Shown one piece after another: positions 23,790 to 36,185 of a stretch of 64,000 nucleotides of DNA. The notes below the pieces were generated by a model. It saw nothing but the letters and a program-made list of their open reading frames with translations. It did no database searches and was not told the DNA's origin. Location of the stretch: NCBI RefSeq assembly GCF_947179165.1, contig NC_077248.1, forward strand, positions 51,663,232 to 51,727,231. The letters are read 5' to 3'. Every line of letters begins with the position of its first letter. Position 1 is the first letter of the stretch. The translations under genes were made by a program, and so were the position numbers. Origin of the DNA: Solanum dulcamara. Its lineage: Eukaryota; Streptophyta; Magnoliopsida; Solanales; Solanaceae.

Positions 23790-25345
23790 GCGATATCATT
23801 TAACTTTTATCCACTTTCGACAGACTTAATATCTCAATAGGTCACTCAATTTTGAAAATTTATCTAGTAAAATCACTAAACTTTGTTATAAATTAATAAA
23901 AATATTTAGCTTAAGCCTTTGTATCGATAAAATCACTCAACTAAATTTATCATTAACAAAAATCTAAAATGACAAAATAAATTACTCTTTGATTTATTGC
24001 TCTCAGTATCCTTATTTTTCTATCCAGACTGGGGTATCACTAGCCATCCAATTAGCTGTGAACAATAAACCATAAATTAATTCAGATTTTTCTTGTAGTA
24101 CCTATTATATATCCACAATATGAACAACAAGCATGGGAAACTAATAATCTCCCGATGAAGATTAATAAAGATAAAATGTAGGGATAACAAATGGGACAGG
24201 CAGAGTGGCGACGGGGAAAATAATTAAACCAACGTGAACCTACAAATACTTTAATCCTTTCCATCCTGCCCTACGTAGCAAAAAATTCAATTTTCAATAT
24301 GCTATGCTCCGCTTTGCATAGATCCGTTCCGTATAAATTTACTATGCATAATATTTCATTTTTTAAAACTAAATTTAATACTAAAATATGAAATTCATAA
24401 AAGAATATATTTTATTTTCCCGTTAACGCATAAAAATGGCTCTTTAAAATTGAAACAAGATTTAAGTTTTCAGAGATTGCTACTAACACATAAAAATGGC
24501 TCTTTAAAATATGTGTTAAAGTTTCCTAATTAGCAGAATGTTTTAGATTTATTTTTGATTTCATTTTTTGTGTAAATAATATGTTTCAAATTGATGAATT
24601 GTTAGACAAAAAAATGTCAGATCATGTTAAATCCTAAATCGCACCCACACCCCGGCCCGCACATAATTTATGTTATTTTATATTGACCTGCACTTGCTGC
24701 GCTTGGTTGTCATTCCTAATAAAATATGAAAAGCATGATAGCGATCACCATCCCTTTAAACAAATATATACAAATTATTGAACTACGTAGAAATATGTCA
24801 TATTTAACAATCTAAAAAAATAGTTTTGTTGTGAAGCATTTCATTTAGTTGGACCAGTTAAACAACTTTCCCCCAACCACACCAATTCACCGTTATACAA
24901 TGGCGGAGTGAAAATTTCTAATAGGAGATTCAATATCTATTATATATACATTAAAATAATATTAACTTTATATCTACTAAATTTTTTATGAACAAGTTTA
25001 GATAAATTTGGGAGAGCTATATTAGCTGAGCATTTTAGTTAAATTGGAAGGGATAATCATATATGTTGTTTATGTTTTGTTCTTTGCTCTGCATCAGTAC
25101 TAGTAACGTGTCCATTAAGGAATGGGTTCCTTCATTCTTTAATTTTATTTATTTGTGGATTCATGTTTACATAGTGTAAAAATAAATTATTTTGTCATAT
25201 CAATTTTTTTTGTTGATGATAAATTTAATTGAGTGATTTTATTGATATAAAATAAAATTTAATTATTTTACTAAATAAATTCTTAAAGTTATTTGACTGT
25301 TTGAGATATTAACTTCTTTTGACAAGTTTCAGATAAATTTGCTCC
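23790..25345. repeat. long inverted-repeat (foldback/MULE-like) element
   Basis: About 170 bp at 23815-23985 (TTAATATCTCAATAGGTCACTC, AAAATCACTCAACTAAATTT) recurs inverted at about 25170-25335 (GAGTGATTTTATTGATAT, TTTGAGATATTAACTTC). The 1.2 kb between is non-coding. I found no certain target duplication, so the ends are approximate. Confidence 0.55.
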
Positions 25346-25599
25346 TTTGGTCGTATCAAATAATAATAAAAAAATCATTTATAAACAAGTCAAAAACGTA
25401 AAGTTCATATTTATAGCTAAATACAGATACCCAAAAAAGAATAATGAATTGTATAAACAATTCGAATTTAGTAGGAAAAAAAAATTCGTAAAATTTACAG
25501 AGATAAAATCAACTACTTCATTAAAACTTTCACAAAAATTAAAGTCCTTTTTTTTTCCTTCAATTGGTTAATTAATATTGAGTCATATATGTATGAAAG

Positions 25600-26400
25600 T
25601 TGGGACAAATATATACCCTAGCCTCATGCAAGAATATTTAAAATTTGGCCTTGCCCAACATAATTTTAGTAAAAAAGGTCTGAAGCTAAGCCTTTTCAAG
25701 GTCATAACTTCAGTAAAAATGTCCGAGGTTGATTTTGACAAGAAGTATATCTTAAGCCTTGTCAAGACCACAATATCAATAAAAAAAGTATTCGAAAGTT
25801 TAGCATGGTCAAGTTCACAATTTCAGTAAACAATATGAAAATTTTACATAAATTCTACAGTGATTCTTCTCAATTATATTCTATCCCTATTTCTTTTAAA
25901 AATTATCCGAAATTCCTTTTTTTTGGTCACTTCCGGATACATCACGTACGTCCTGATACATCATGTAAAGTGATGTATCCGACCTATACATCGCATAAAG
26001 TGATACATCCGACTTCCTAATACATCACGTAAATGATGTATCCGACCAATACATCTCGTAAAGTGATGTATCTGACGTCCTGAGTCATCACATAAAGTGA
26101 TGTATCCGACCAATACATTATTTCAATACAATGATGTATCAGAGAATAGGAGAGAGTAGGAATTTTTGTAATTTTTTCAAATGGTAGAAAATTTTAGAGA
26201 ATGATAAAATAAGTTGTGTATTTAGCTAATTTTTTTAAAAAATATTTGAAATTGGCTTTGTCAAGTTCATAACTTCAATCAAAAATATTTGAGATAGGCC
26301 TTATCAAAGCCACAACTTCAATAAAAAAAAAAATCTAATGTTAGCCTTGGCAAGCCATACTTAAACTTCAGGCAATAATATTACTTTATGTTTGATCTTC
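25600..26400. repeat. degenerate tandem repeat, about 50-65 bp units, interrupted
   Basis: Variants of GCCTTGTCAAGGTCATAACTTCAGTAAAAATGTC recur at about 25650, 25690, 25755, 25805, 26255, 26295 and 26345, with diverged spacing. Between 25840 and 26240 the array is interrupted by unrelated sequence that includes the palindromic minisatellite. Confidence 0.55.
25930..26145. repeat. minisatellite of palindromic units
   Basis: Five to six units of about 34-37 bp, each built round TACATCACGTAAAGTGATGTA followed by TCCGACC. Each unit can fold on itself. Arms such as TACATCA/TGATGTA are kept while the spacer varies. Confidence 0.75.
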
Positions 26401-26630
26401 ACAAGGTCATATTTCAGACAAAGATGTCCAAAGTCATATGCAAATATTCAAATTCAGTTGCGTATGTCTGAAATTGTAACCAAAGTTGATAACTCTGGAA
26501 AAAAAATTAACATCAAATATAAATTAAATGGTAGCCCTAAAAACGGATATTTATGAACTTCTCCCAATTATTTTAACCGACGGGCTAAAAATGAATAAGT
26601 CCCTCCATCAACTACAATATGTGTATATAT

Positions 26631-27420
26631 TGTTAAATTGTAATTTTGATGATTTAACAAATTGGATCTGGTATGGGATTTGATCCATTATTAGAATAGA
26701 ATCGTTTTGTGCAACTGAAAGTGATAGTTGCAAAATAGTACACTGTCAGTAACTATTTTGGTGAGTGCTCGGGATGTGCCAGTGCGGCAGGCCTATTGGA
26801 ATTGCTCCAAAAGGACATAGTCATCATCTATTATGTCTCATCTATATGGGCACAAACAAGAATTTTCAAGAAATCATTTCTTTCACAACTTAAATGGCAA
26901 GAACATTCACTCTCTAGAAATACAAATGTAGGAATAGCAATTGAGCTCAAGAATGTCATTGTTTGTTGTTTATGAGTTTTATTTCTTTGCTCATTTCATG
27001 TAAACCAAGTCCTGATCTATAAAGGAACTTGGTGTTTTTGTTTTGAATCGGTCTCTTTCTCATTCTATAATTTGTAGCTAGAGTTAGCTATGATGAGTTT
27101 TTGAAGTCTAAATTAATCTGAGGGGATTAGTTTAGTAGAAAACAAAGTTGTTGCTTAGTGGTTGAAGATTCTAGGTTATCATAGTAAGGGGGAAGGGATT
27201 AAGAGTTTAATCACTGGGATTGCAGGAATTTGTAATCATTGTTGCTCCTTGTTTGATAATGGAATCTTGCTGAAATCATGTGAAACAAGTCGTGGTTTTT
27301 CCTCCCTTGAGTAAGGGGGTTTTACGTAAAATACTTGTGTTTTAATTTTCTATTCTTTATTGTTCTTGTTGTAGTAAGGGACCAAGTAAAGTGTTAGTTA
27401 TGAAAGCTTACAGGCCATCA
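26631..27420 (+). repeat. 5' LTR of a truncated copia element
   Basis: 790 bp from TGTTAAATTG to GGCCATCA, followed at once by ATTGGTATTAGCG, a worn initiator-Met primer site. A gag start follows 58 bp later. No 3' LTR was found, so the element lost its downstream half. Confidence 0.75.
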
Positions 27421-27477
27421 ATTGGTATTAGCGAAAGACTTTCTTTAAGGTTAACACCTAGAGAGGATCTTGTGATA

Positions 27478-28130
27478 ATGGTTGCTCCTACTAATCTGGA
27501 AGAAGGACAATCAACAATTCAACCTCCTCGTTTTAATGGTCAGTTTTATGAATAATGAAAGACTAGAATGCATGAATATATCATGGCTGAATATAGTGAG
27601 TTATGGGACATTGTGTCAGATGGACCACATGTTTTTATGAATGCAGTGAAAGAGATTGAGATTACTAGACTTGTTCCTAAGACACAAAGGGAATACAATG
27701 AAGTTGATAGAAAGAAGATGGAGAAGAACTATTGAAAAATGAAGCTGCTCATTTGAGATATAGGACCTGATAAGTATAACAGTATTTCAGGTTGTGAATC
27801 AGCAAAAGAAATCTGGATAGTTTGAGAACTACTAATGAAAGTACTATTCAAGCGAAGGAATCAAAAGTGGACATGTAGACCACACAATATGAAAAATTAA
27901 CTATGAAGGAGGGGAAGTCTACCAGGCTCTCTTTTATCACAAATGAATTAAGGTGCTTGGGAGAGCATATTCACCCAAGCAAACAGGTCAGAAAACTTTT
28001 GAGAGTACTTCCCAAATCTTGGAAAAGTAAAGTTGATGCAATCACTAAAGTAAAGGATCTGAAAACCCGCACTATGGATGAGTTGATTGGTAATCTTCAA
28101 ACTCATGAGCTAAACAAGTGTATAGAATGA
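27478..28130 (+). pseudogene. copia gag fragment (UBN2-type)
   Basis: It starts MVAPTNLEEGQST, with a PPRFNGQFY-like opening, and 27903-28130 reads RLSFITNELRCLG and LRVLPKSWKSKVDAI, conserved gag segments. Stops at about 27556 and 27735 break it. After about 28290 the similarity ends in unrelated sequence. Confidence 0.8.
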
Positions 28131-28299
28131 GTAAAGAAGTGTATAGAGAGAAGAATTGCTTGAGAAAGCTTGATGAAAAAAATGATGAAATAAGGTGGGT
28201 ATTTATAGGTGTGAAGAACCTAACAATTGTTAAAATAATTATAAAGAAAAATTTAAAAATTTAATGGAAGATTGTGATGTCAAATGGATCTAGATCTTT

Positions 28300-29065
28300 T
28301 ATGGTTGGTGAGATGAATCTTTTTTTTTACGGAATACCCTTTTTCGGAGCTGCGTTTGAACAAAATAACTTTCTAATTAGGATTTGGTGTCTTCATATAA
28401 ATTGTAGCTCTAGAAGGCTCCTTTCATGTCGTTCAAGAATCAACTAATTCGGATATTCTATAGTGAGATATGAGTTTACTTCTACAAATATTCTATTTCA
28501 TCACTGTATCAGGTCTTGCAAAGATTAATTTATTTGACTTACTTATCCTTCGAATCTTAAGATATAGGCTTAACAAAAGTTGTAGGTAATGATGTTGGAG
28601 TTATTAAGAATTTTGAATCACCTAATTTATAATAACCTATGAAAAGTTATTCCCCCAAAATACAGAAGCAGTATCATTTTCATCGAGAATTGGAACACCA
28701 TATACAATATTTTTAGGGGGTGTTACAATCCATTTCCTTTAATAATATGACCGTCTTACATTCCTTAGCAACCAAATCTGAAACTCTCAATATAAACTTA
28801 CTCATTCAGGCTCGAGAGTCAGATACCAAAGTACGAGTATACTTAGACAACTTCATGAACTTGAGGGCATAGTCCCTCACACTCATATCACCTTGCTTGA
28901 GATTGATGAATTCTAACACTTTCACCTCCCTTACTTCAAGTGGAAATAAGCGGTCAAGAAATGCAACCTTAAAATTCTCCCAACCTATGGGGCCTCCTTC
29001 AACCATTTCGGCCTTCCATTGGTCAAACCACACTCAAGTGACACCCTTAAATTGATAGGCCACCT
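28300..29065 (-). mobile_element. gypsy fragment: LTR-like sequence and gag piece
   Basis: 28806-29033 on the minus strand encodes a gag segment (WFDQWKAEM, NFKVAFLDRLFPLEVREVKV, FINLKQGDMSV), the conserved retrotransposon gag core. 28300-28740 resembles LTR sequence but cannot be paired here. The gag is cut at about 29065, where the next element begins. Confidence 0.65.
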
Positions 29066-29073
29066 ATAGACAG

Positions 29074-29733
29074 TGAACTTTTATTGATAAATCCATATTA
29101 AATTTTGGATTAATCCTTAAATTCATGATATATTGACCAAGTCAAATTATTGGTTAATAAAGTTGGATTAGTATTTAACTTAAAATTATATGACTTAAAT
29201 AAACTCAAAATTATATCCAGTCTGTTAAATTGACAAGACGAGCCCAACTCATAATCTTCAAAGCCCAAGGTCCTCTAAAATTACTTGAAGACCAAAATAC
29301 CCCAAAACCCTAACTCACACCTATATAAAGGGGTTTTCATAAGACCAGAAAGGTAGAGACAAACGGAAGAAGAAAACGAGATATACATAGAAATGTTCTT
29401 CTCTTCAGTGGTGATCTGTAAGTCTTCCTCATACAAAGGAGTCTTCATCTCAAAGTATTGTGAGCCGCAAGTTCCAATATCTTTGATATTGTGATCAAAG
29501 CTTGACTCCGCATTCGTAGTAAAGCTTCAACAAATATTTCATTGATTCAATAACAAAGCAAAACTCTTGAGTTGATGATCTTGAGGAGAAGAATCAGAGG
29601 ATTAAATCTTTTTCATTAGATTTTATAAAGATTGTAACCTTCGCACAAATTATTAAAATATAAATATCATTATTTGTCGCTATTTTCCTTTCTTGATTGA
29701 TATTTTTCAGGAATAAAACTTAGTCGCTTACAA
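29074..29733 (+). repeat. probable 5' LTR of a Tat/Retand-like gypsy
   Basis: Ends in GTCGCTTACA just before AATTGGCATGCCCAGTGGGAC, the kind of sequence that follows the 5' LTR in Tat-type elements. It contains a good TATA box (CTATATAAAGG at about 29321). The left edge is inferred from a TG and is uncertain. Confidence 0.55.
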
Positions 29734-30624
29734 ATTGGCATGCCCAGTGGGACAATATTTACCTCTCATCTATTCTCTTAAAAAATCAAAGTTCAAAAAT
29801 ACTGAGATGGCTTTCAAAAAGGTCAACTCGAAGTTCGCATCTGCATCTATAACTACATCCACATCCACAAAAACTATTGGATCTGAATTCTCTCTTCAAG
29901 ATTTAAAAAATATCAATATGGCCGCAATGAATATCGACTCTGAATTCAATGCTTTTGAGGATGTTGACTCCACAAATGGCTTGAAAGTTGCCATGGAGAT
30001 TATCGACCAAATTAAAAGAAGTAAAGCAAAATACTGGGACAAAAAGTGCTTCAAGCTAGGATTGTTAACAGTTTTGGTTAAAATCAAAACCAAATCGAAA
30101 ATTTAACCAAACCGAATAAAAAAACCGACATTTGGTTTGGTGAGAATTTTAATTAAAAGATACTTTTAAGTTATCTATTTGAGGATATAGGACACAAGTT
30201 TTAAAAATTGGGTAAAAGGGACTCTAGTATAATTAGGTATTAATGGGTTATGCTAATTTAAAAAAGAATATTTTTATACACCCCAAAGTTTTGTTGTTTA
30301 CAAACAGGCCCAACATATAAGAGGGTTGTTTAGCCAAAAGGGCAACAAATAATTTTCAGAAAATCTGCTCATTTTTTCAGCGGGAGCAGCAACAGCAGCT
30401 TCCCACATTCATCTTCGTCCTCTTCCATATCTTTTTTTTTCAATCTCAACACATTCCAGCCTTCCAAACGCCGATGTTTAAACATTTGTCTAAACAATTA
30501 ATAAATGTTTTCATATCTCGATCTCCAAAACAATTAGCAAATATTTTCATATTTCTCCGAACAACTAGCTGATATTTAAAATATTCTCATTGTTTTAATT
30601 AAAGAATCATAAAAAATACCTAAA

Positions 30625-30875
30625 CAACTTAGGGTAGTTTAAAATATCTTCTGGTTGTTTGAACTAAACAACTTTTGGTTGTTTAAACAACTTCTGTTGT
30701 TTGAACTAAACAACTTAGGGTTATTTAAATATCTTCTGGTTGTTTGAACTAAACAACTTTTGGTTGTTTAAATAATTTTTGGTTGTTTAAACAACTTCTG
30801 TTATTTGAACTAAACAACTTAGGGTTGTTTAAACAACATCTCTTGGTTGCTTGAACAACTCCTGTTTATATAAAC
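30625..30875. repeat. AAACAACTT minisatellite inside the hAT element
   Basis: About a dozen alternating units of AAACAACTT and its near complement GGTTGTTT, organised in higher-order blocks of about 90 bp (GTTTGAACTAAACAACTT recurs five times). Neighbouring units can pair with each other. Confidence 0.75.
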
Positions 30876-30944
30876 AACATATCCTCTCTTCTCTTCTGTT
30901 CTCTTTTCATCAATTTTTTTTATAATTTTCACAATCAAATCAGA

Positions 30945-31210
30945 GTAAAGAAAAAAATGAGGATGACAACATCCGAAGAAGAAGAAGATGAAAACACAAA
31001 AAGTTTGGAAAGAAAGGAAAAAACTAAGAAGAAGGAAAAAAGGCAAAGAAATTAAGGAAGAAGAAGATGAAAGGAAAAAGGAACAAGAGCGTTTAAACAA
31101 ATGGAGAAAAGAAAAGAGAAGAGAAGAGAGGAGGGAAAAGGAGAACAGAGAATTTTAAAAAATGAAGAGAATGAAGAAAAAGAAAAGAGAAGAGACAGAA
31201 CAGATCATTT
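30945..31210 (+). repeat. polypurine tract (GAA/GAG-rich)
   Basis: Almost only A and G on the plus strand for over 200 bp, with repeated AAGAAGAAGA and GAGAAGAGA. The open frames through it on both strands are composition artefacts. Confidence 0.7.
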
Positions 31211-33464
31211 ACAAAACATGAAGGAAATGAATAGATTTAGGGGTTTTATTATAAGTTTTGATATTTTAATTTTTTATCCTAAATTTATAAATATTTCAAA
31301 TCAACCCCAATTCTTAATAATTAAACTCTAATTAAATATTTATAACAAAAGAAAAAGAAAAAAAATACAAATCCCTTATCCTTTATTCAACTCTCAAACA
31401 TTCCTTTTAGCTAATTTTCCCTGATTTGGTTTGGTTTGGTTTTAAATTTAAAAAATCGATAATATTTGGTTTGGTTATGGTTATAATAAAAAATAACAGA
31501 ATAAATAACCGAACTAAACCGATAATTATATACATAAAATTTATAATTATTTATATGTATAATATTAGCTTTTCATAAATAATTAAAGATATTTTATACC
31601 TTTTAATTATTAATTTAATTTTGATCTACTTATTTTTAAGTCTCATGTCTTAAAAGAATATGTCCAACTCCAATAATTCAATCCCAACTCTAAATTCTAA
31701 TAAGTCGTAAACACTAAGCAGCATATGTCCAAGTCCAACAATTCAAGCCCAACTTTTGATTATATTATGGATTCTCTAGTTAGTTTAGTTTAAATATGTA
31801 ATTTTTTCATTTTAATTGACAAAGTTGTTTGTATTTTGGAACCTCTGTTTGACTTGTTCTTTTAAATCTAAACTGCGTTACAAATTTGGTCCACATGATT
31901 TGCCATCAGCATGTCTTTCCCTCAATATGCAGCAACGTTCGCCCTTGTGGGTCGTGAGAAAAAAAGATATTCATAAGAAATTTGAAGAATGTAAAGAGAG
32001 AATATTTGAATTGTCCCGGCTAGTCATAAACCGAATAACTGAACCAAACCGACAATAACCAAATCAGTGGTTATTAATTTACTTAGTTTGGTTATGGTTT
32101 TAGACATTTAAAAACCGATTAAATTGGTTGGGTTATGGTTTTAATCAATAACCGATCCAAACCGAACCATGAATACCCCTACTTCAAGCACCATCCAAGT
32201 CATCTCATATTTTCAATTTATCATCTCCAAATGAAGGAATATCCTCTCTGTATGTTCTAGAATGAGGGAACAACATCACTGAGGTGGTAGAAAGAACTTT
32301 GGATCAATTAAGGCTGTCACAAGAACACCATTGTCGGTCTAATGATCCCTTCACATTGAAAGATGATGATATCTTGAGCACTAGATATGCTCTGATCTTC
32401 TCTTATGTCACTTCTCAATCCAAGCTCTATCCTTGTGATTTTCCACATCATTCTTTATCTTCTATAATGGTTGTGCAAGCGATGGTAATCGAAACTTCCT
32501 CCATAGAAGAACAACTTGCAAATTTGACAAAAGAAGTTGAAGGCCTATCAAAGTACATCAAAGGTCAAGACATCCAAATTACTAAGTTGACAAATATGAT
32601 GGAGAATATAGAGGAATGAGAATCCACTCAATTATGTGAAAAGCTTCATGAAACGCAAGAGAAAAGGCAGTCCTTCACAAAATAAGAAACAATGATTAAG
32701 GAGCTTCAAGTGTCTGCTGAAGGTTTGATACGTGTTGACCAATACTTCATCATGGAGTCTATCAAAGATAAATCTGAGTCCACATCCAAATCTCTGCTCA
32801 CATATGTAAAGTCGTATTCCCAAAGAATTGATAACCTAAAGATACATGTTGGCTATCAACTTCCTAAGTTGCAATAATTTGATGGCAAGAGAAATCCAAA
32901 ATAACATGTATCATACTTTGTCGAAACTTGAAATAATGCTGGAACATATGGTGATTATCTTGTTGAGAAGTTTGTTTGATCTCTTACAGGAATTGCTTTT
33001 GACCGGTAAATAGATCTTGAATCTAGTTCTCTCGATAGTTGAGAGAAGATGGAGCAACAATTCCTTAAGTGTTTCTATAACACAAGGCATGTTGTAAGCA
33101 TGATATAGCTTACTAACACATGCCAAAGGAATGATGAGCAAGCCATTGACTTCATCAATCACTGGAGGAGCTTGAGCCTCAACTGTAAAGATCTCCTTAG
33201 CGAAACTTTTGGGATCAAAAGATGCATCTAAGGTATGCATTGGGATCTTTTTACTTATTGCAAGGCATAAAACCTAAAATGTTTGAAGAACCAACAACTC
33301 GTGCTCATGATATGGAGCTAAGTATGGCTACAAATGGATATCAAGAGTTGTTTAACTTAGAGCCTTATGAAGAAAATGTACATGATATTGAAGATGATGT
33401 CAGTCTTTCATCCGAAATAGAAATTAAAGAGTCTATGTAAGCTGACAAGCTCCTTGATGCACGA

Positions 33465-34070
33465 GCCTAAAATGCATGTCATAAAGCTCATCAAATTTGA
33501 GATAAATCTTAATGTCGTGAAGCTTATCAAATTCTAGCTAAGTCTTCAAGTCACGATGCTCCTCAAATTTGGTCTATGTCTTCAAGTTTCAAAGCTCACC
33601 ATATTTAAGGTAAGTTTTCAAATAATAATGCTCCTCAAATTCGAACAATGTCTTTAAGTTTTAAAGCTCACCAATTTGAGCTAAGTTTTCTAATCATGGC
33701 GCTTCTCAAATTCGGTCAAAGTATTAAAGCTCATCAAATTCGAGCCAAGTTTTAAGTTTTTAAGCTCCTCAAATTCGAGTTGTCTTCGATATGCTCCTAT
33801 AATTCGACCAAAGTCCAAAAGTTTCAAAGCTCATCAAATTCGAGCCAAGTCTTCAAGTCAAAATGATCCTCGATGTATGAGGCTAAAATGCATGTCATGA
33901 AGCTCATCAAATTCGAGTCAATTCTTTAAGTCGCAATGCTTCCCACGAGCCTAAACTATAAGTTATAAAACTCAGCAAATTCGAGCCAAATGTTTAAGTT
34001 AAAAAAAACTCTTCAAAATTGAGTGATATCTTGAAGTCACAAAAAGCTTCATGAAAATGAATTAAATCTT
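33465..34070 (+). repeat. tandem repeat downstream of the Tat-like gag
   Basis: Around ten degenerate units of about 50-60 bp with the core AAGCTCATCAAATTCGAGCCAAGTCTTCAAGT. Tat/Ogre-type elements often carry tandem repeats in their untranslated parts. The unit here is not coding. The element's pol and 3' LTR are missing. Confidence 0.7.
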
Positions 34071-34109
34071 CAAGTTGTTACTCTTGGTCCACATGAGTTT
34101 AAATTTGTA

Positions 34110-36185
34110 TGGCCCAAAAGGGATCACTTGGTTGAAAACCTCAAAATAAATTAGCGTAGGATTTCCTAAAATGCCTTATAACCTCCTATTCAAAGATGTA
34201 GCGCACTTTACAACCATGAATAAGACTCTACTTGACACGACATGTTGGACTCCCTAGGACATCTTAAACCTTGTGCTCTAATATCAAGTGTGTCACGACT
34301 TGGCCTAGAGCCTAGTCATAATACGACGATTGAAATCCTGAAGGTCTCCACCCAAGCCACTGGACATATCGTAAGCATTCATAAGGTAAAGTAAATGCGA
34401 AAATAACATATAAAGAGTCTAAACATGAATCATGAAAGAAGATTGTAACTTGACGACATAGACTCGATAATATTTGTCCAACAATGCCTCTACTACATAC
34501 TAAGAGTGTGGGGTAAGACATGTCCCTAGGTCACCCTCAACATGAAAAAAATAAACGTCTTTGAAAGAAGCAACAACTCATAAATCACCCTTGATAGATG
34601 AAGACTCACCAAAAATTTTACCGGATAGAAGTTCTACTAGCCACGTGTGGGAATGTGATCCTTAACCCTTATATTATAAGATAATGTAGGCAAAAATATG
34701 CATTAGTATGTTTGAATGTAATAATTATGAGGGCATGACATGCAATATAAATCATAACTTGCAATGACCAAATAACGTACATGATAAGAAGAGATAAGTA
34801 AAGTCACGAGAAAACCATAATGATCAAAGCATTTAAAAGAATGTTTGGAATCATAAGAGGACATAATAAAGTATACATATGTGGGATAGTATTAGTCTTT
34901 TAAATCATAAAGGACTATACATAAGTGGGATACAAATATAACTGACAATAAGACCATGCAAGATAGAACATGAAATCCCGATGTCCCCCATATAATGGAA
35001 GAAAAGGGAATCTACTTGCCAAGGTAGACTCTACCCCACTAGAAAGGTCATGTACATACGCCATATGTGGATCCACTAGCTAATCCATGAAGAAAAACTA
35101 AGGTGTCACGTAATTTGAGGGACTTGTGTCTACTACTAAGGCTTTTGGTAGGGCCCCTACCTCAAAGTCTGTTCGGTGCTAAGACAAATCCCATGGAATA
35201 TATAACATGACATAGTAATCATAGTTAACATAGATAATATACTTGTACATAGGTTTGAAACTCATAGGATAGCTTATTTCATAACATAATTGCAATATGA
35301 GTATTGTCCTTCTATCATTACAAATCATAATTTCATAATACATGATATTAGGTTCCTTGGTCACCACATAGGGCCCTAAGTCACCTTTTTCATAATTTGC
35401 GTGTAATTCATAACTTGAACATAATTGTAATCCATGAGTAAAACTCATATACATAGTTAATTTGAATAAAAACCATGAGAATACCTTGAAATCATTGAAC
35501 TTCATAATCATACTTCATGTAATTCATCATAGAAAATAGCTTCATGCATAGGCATTCATAATTCAACTTAAAAACATGCAATATGTGTATAAACATACTT
35601 ATAATGATTGTTAATAAAAAAATAAAGTATTATTGAAATAGCCCAATGCAATTCATCAAATTAGGGTTACAAACCCAATTGAAATTCATGAGATTTTGGA
35701 TGAAAACCTTAGGACTCCAGGGGTGAAAAGGACCCTTGGATCAATCCCTACATACCTTGAATGAATTTGAGCTTAGAATTGAAAAAGGAGACTAGTTCTT
35801 GAAGAAACTCTAGCCAAACTTGATGAAGAAGATGAACTCTTGTAGTAATTCTTGAGAGAAAAGTCTTTAAGTTATTTGGGAATTAATGAGAGAAAAGAAT
35901 AGGTTTAGGAGTATTTAGGATATTTTTGTAATAAATCTAGTCCCAAAAATATCCACATACATTAATGAAAGAATAGGAAAATGACTAAATTATCCCTCAC
36001 TTAACTGAAACTGGGACTCACCACAGAGGACCCATCACAGTCTGTGATGCTCATCACGACCCGTGGTAGTGTCCATGAGGATTGAATTAAACGTGAATCT
36101 TGGGAGTTGTAGAGAAAAGTTGTTGAACTTCCTCCAGGTAACCCTTCATGGTCCATGGAGGGCATCACGGTCTGTGAATAAGGAG
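34110..36185 (-). mobile_element. truncated gypsy: leader, primer site and partial 5' LTR
   Basis: On the minus strand an LTR ends at 34291 (GTCGTGACA), followed by the primer-site-like TTGATATTAGAGC (34274-34287) and about 150 bp of leader. The LTR part contains CATCACGGTCTGTGA-type repeats at 36010-36180, a pattern of solanaceous gypsy LTRs. The right edge is cut at about 36185 by another gypsy. Confidence 0.65.

Larger units (their letters stand above)
30057..32181. mobile_element. hAT-type non-autonomous element with 8-bp TSD
   Basis: Flanked by perfect copies of CTTCAAGC (30049-30056 and 32182-32189). The ends read TAGGATTGTTAACAG and, inverted, TAGGGGTATTCATGG. Subterminal regions are rich in AAACCGAA/TTTGGTTT. 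An 8-bp duplication and TAGGG..CCCTA-type ends fit the hAT superfamily. It has no transposase. The interior holds a minisatellite and a purine-rich tract. An internal copy of the end-type sequence at 31425-31530 (TTTGGTTTGGTTTTAAATTT) suggests a composite origin. Confidence 0.8.
29745..33450 (+). pseudogene. Tat/Retand-like gag region, split by a hAT element
   Basis: The N-terminal piece is 29745-30056. The reading resumes after 32189, with 32284-32619 (Gln/Glu-rich, coiled-coil-like [20 protein letters not shown]) and 32692-32875 (YSQRIDNLKIHVGYQLPK). This is followed, across stops, by FVETCNNAGTYGDYLV at about 32920 and DFINHWRSLSL at about 33150, typical of the gag core. At least five stops. 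The 2125-bp hAT element sits inside it. Confidence 0.7.

Noticed and set aside
25600..26145. CRISPR-like array
   Set aside because: Units are contiguous and degenerate with no unique spacers, in a plant nuclear context.
30819..31331. Overlapping ORFs on both strands in the hAT element
   Set aside because: Lys/Glu-rich on one strand and Phe/Ser-rich on the other, which is just the polypurine tract read in both directions.
31816..32058. 80-codon ORF near the right end of the hAT element
   Set aside because: No transposase or known domain; AT-rich and ending in the subterminal repeat.
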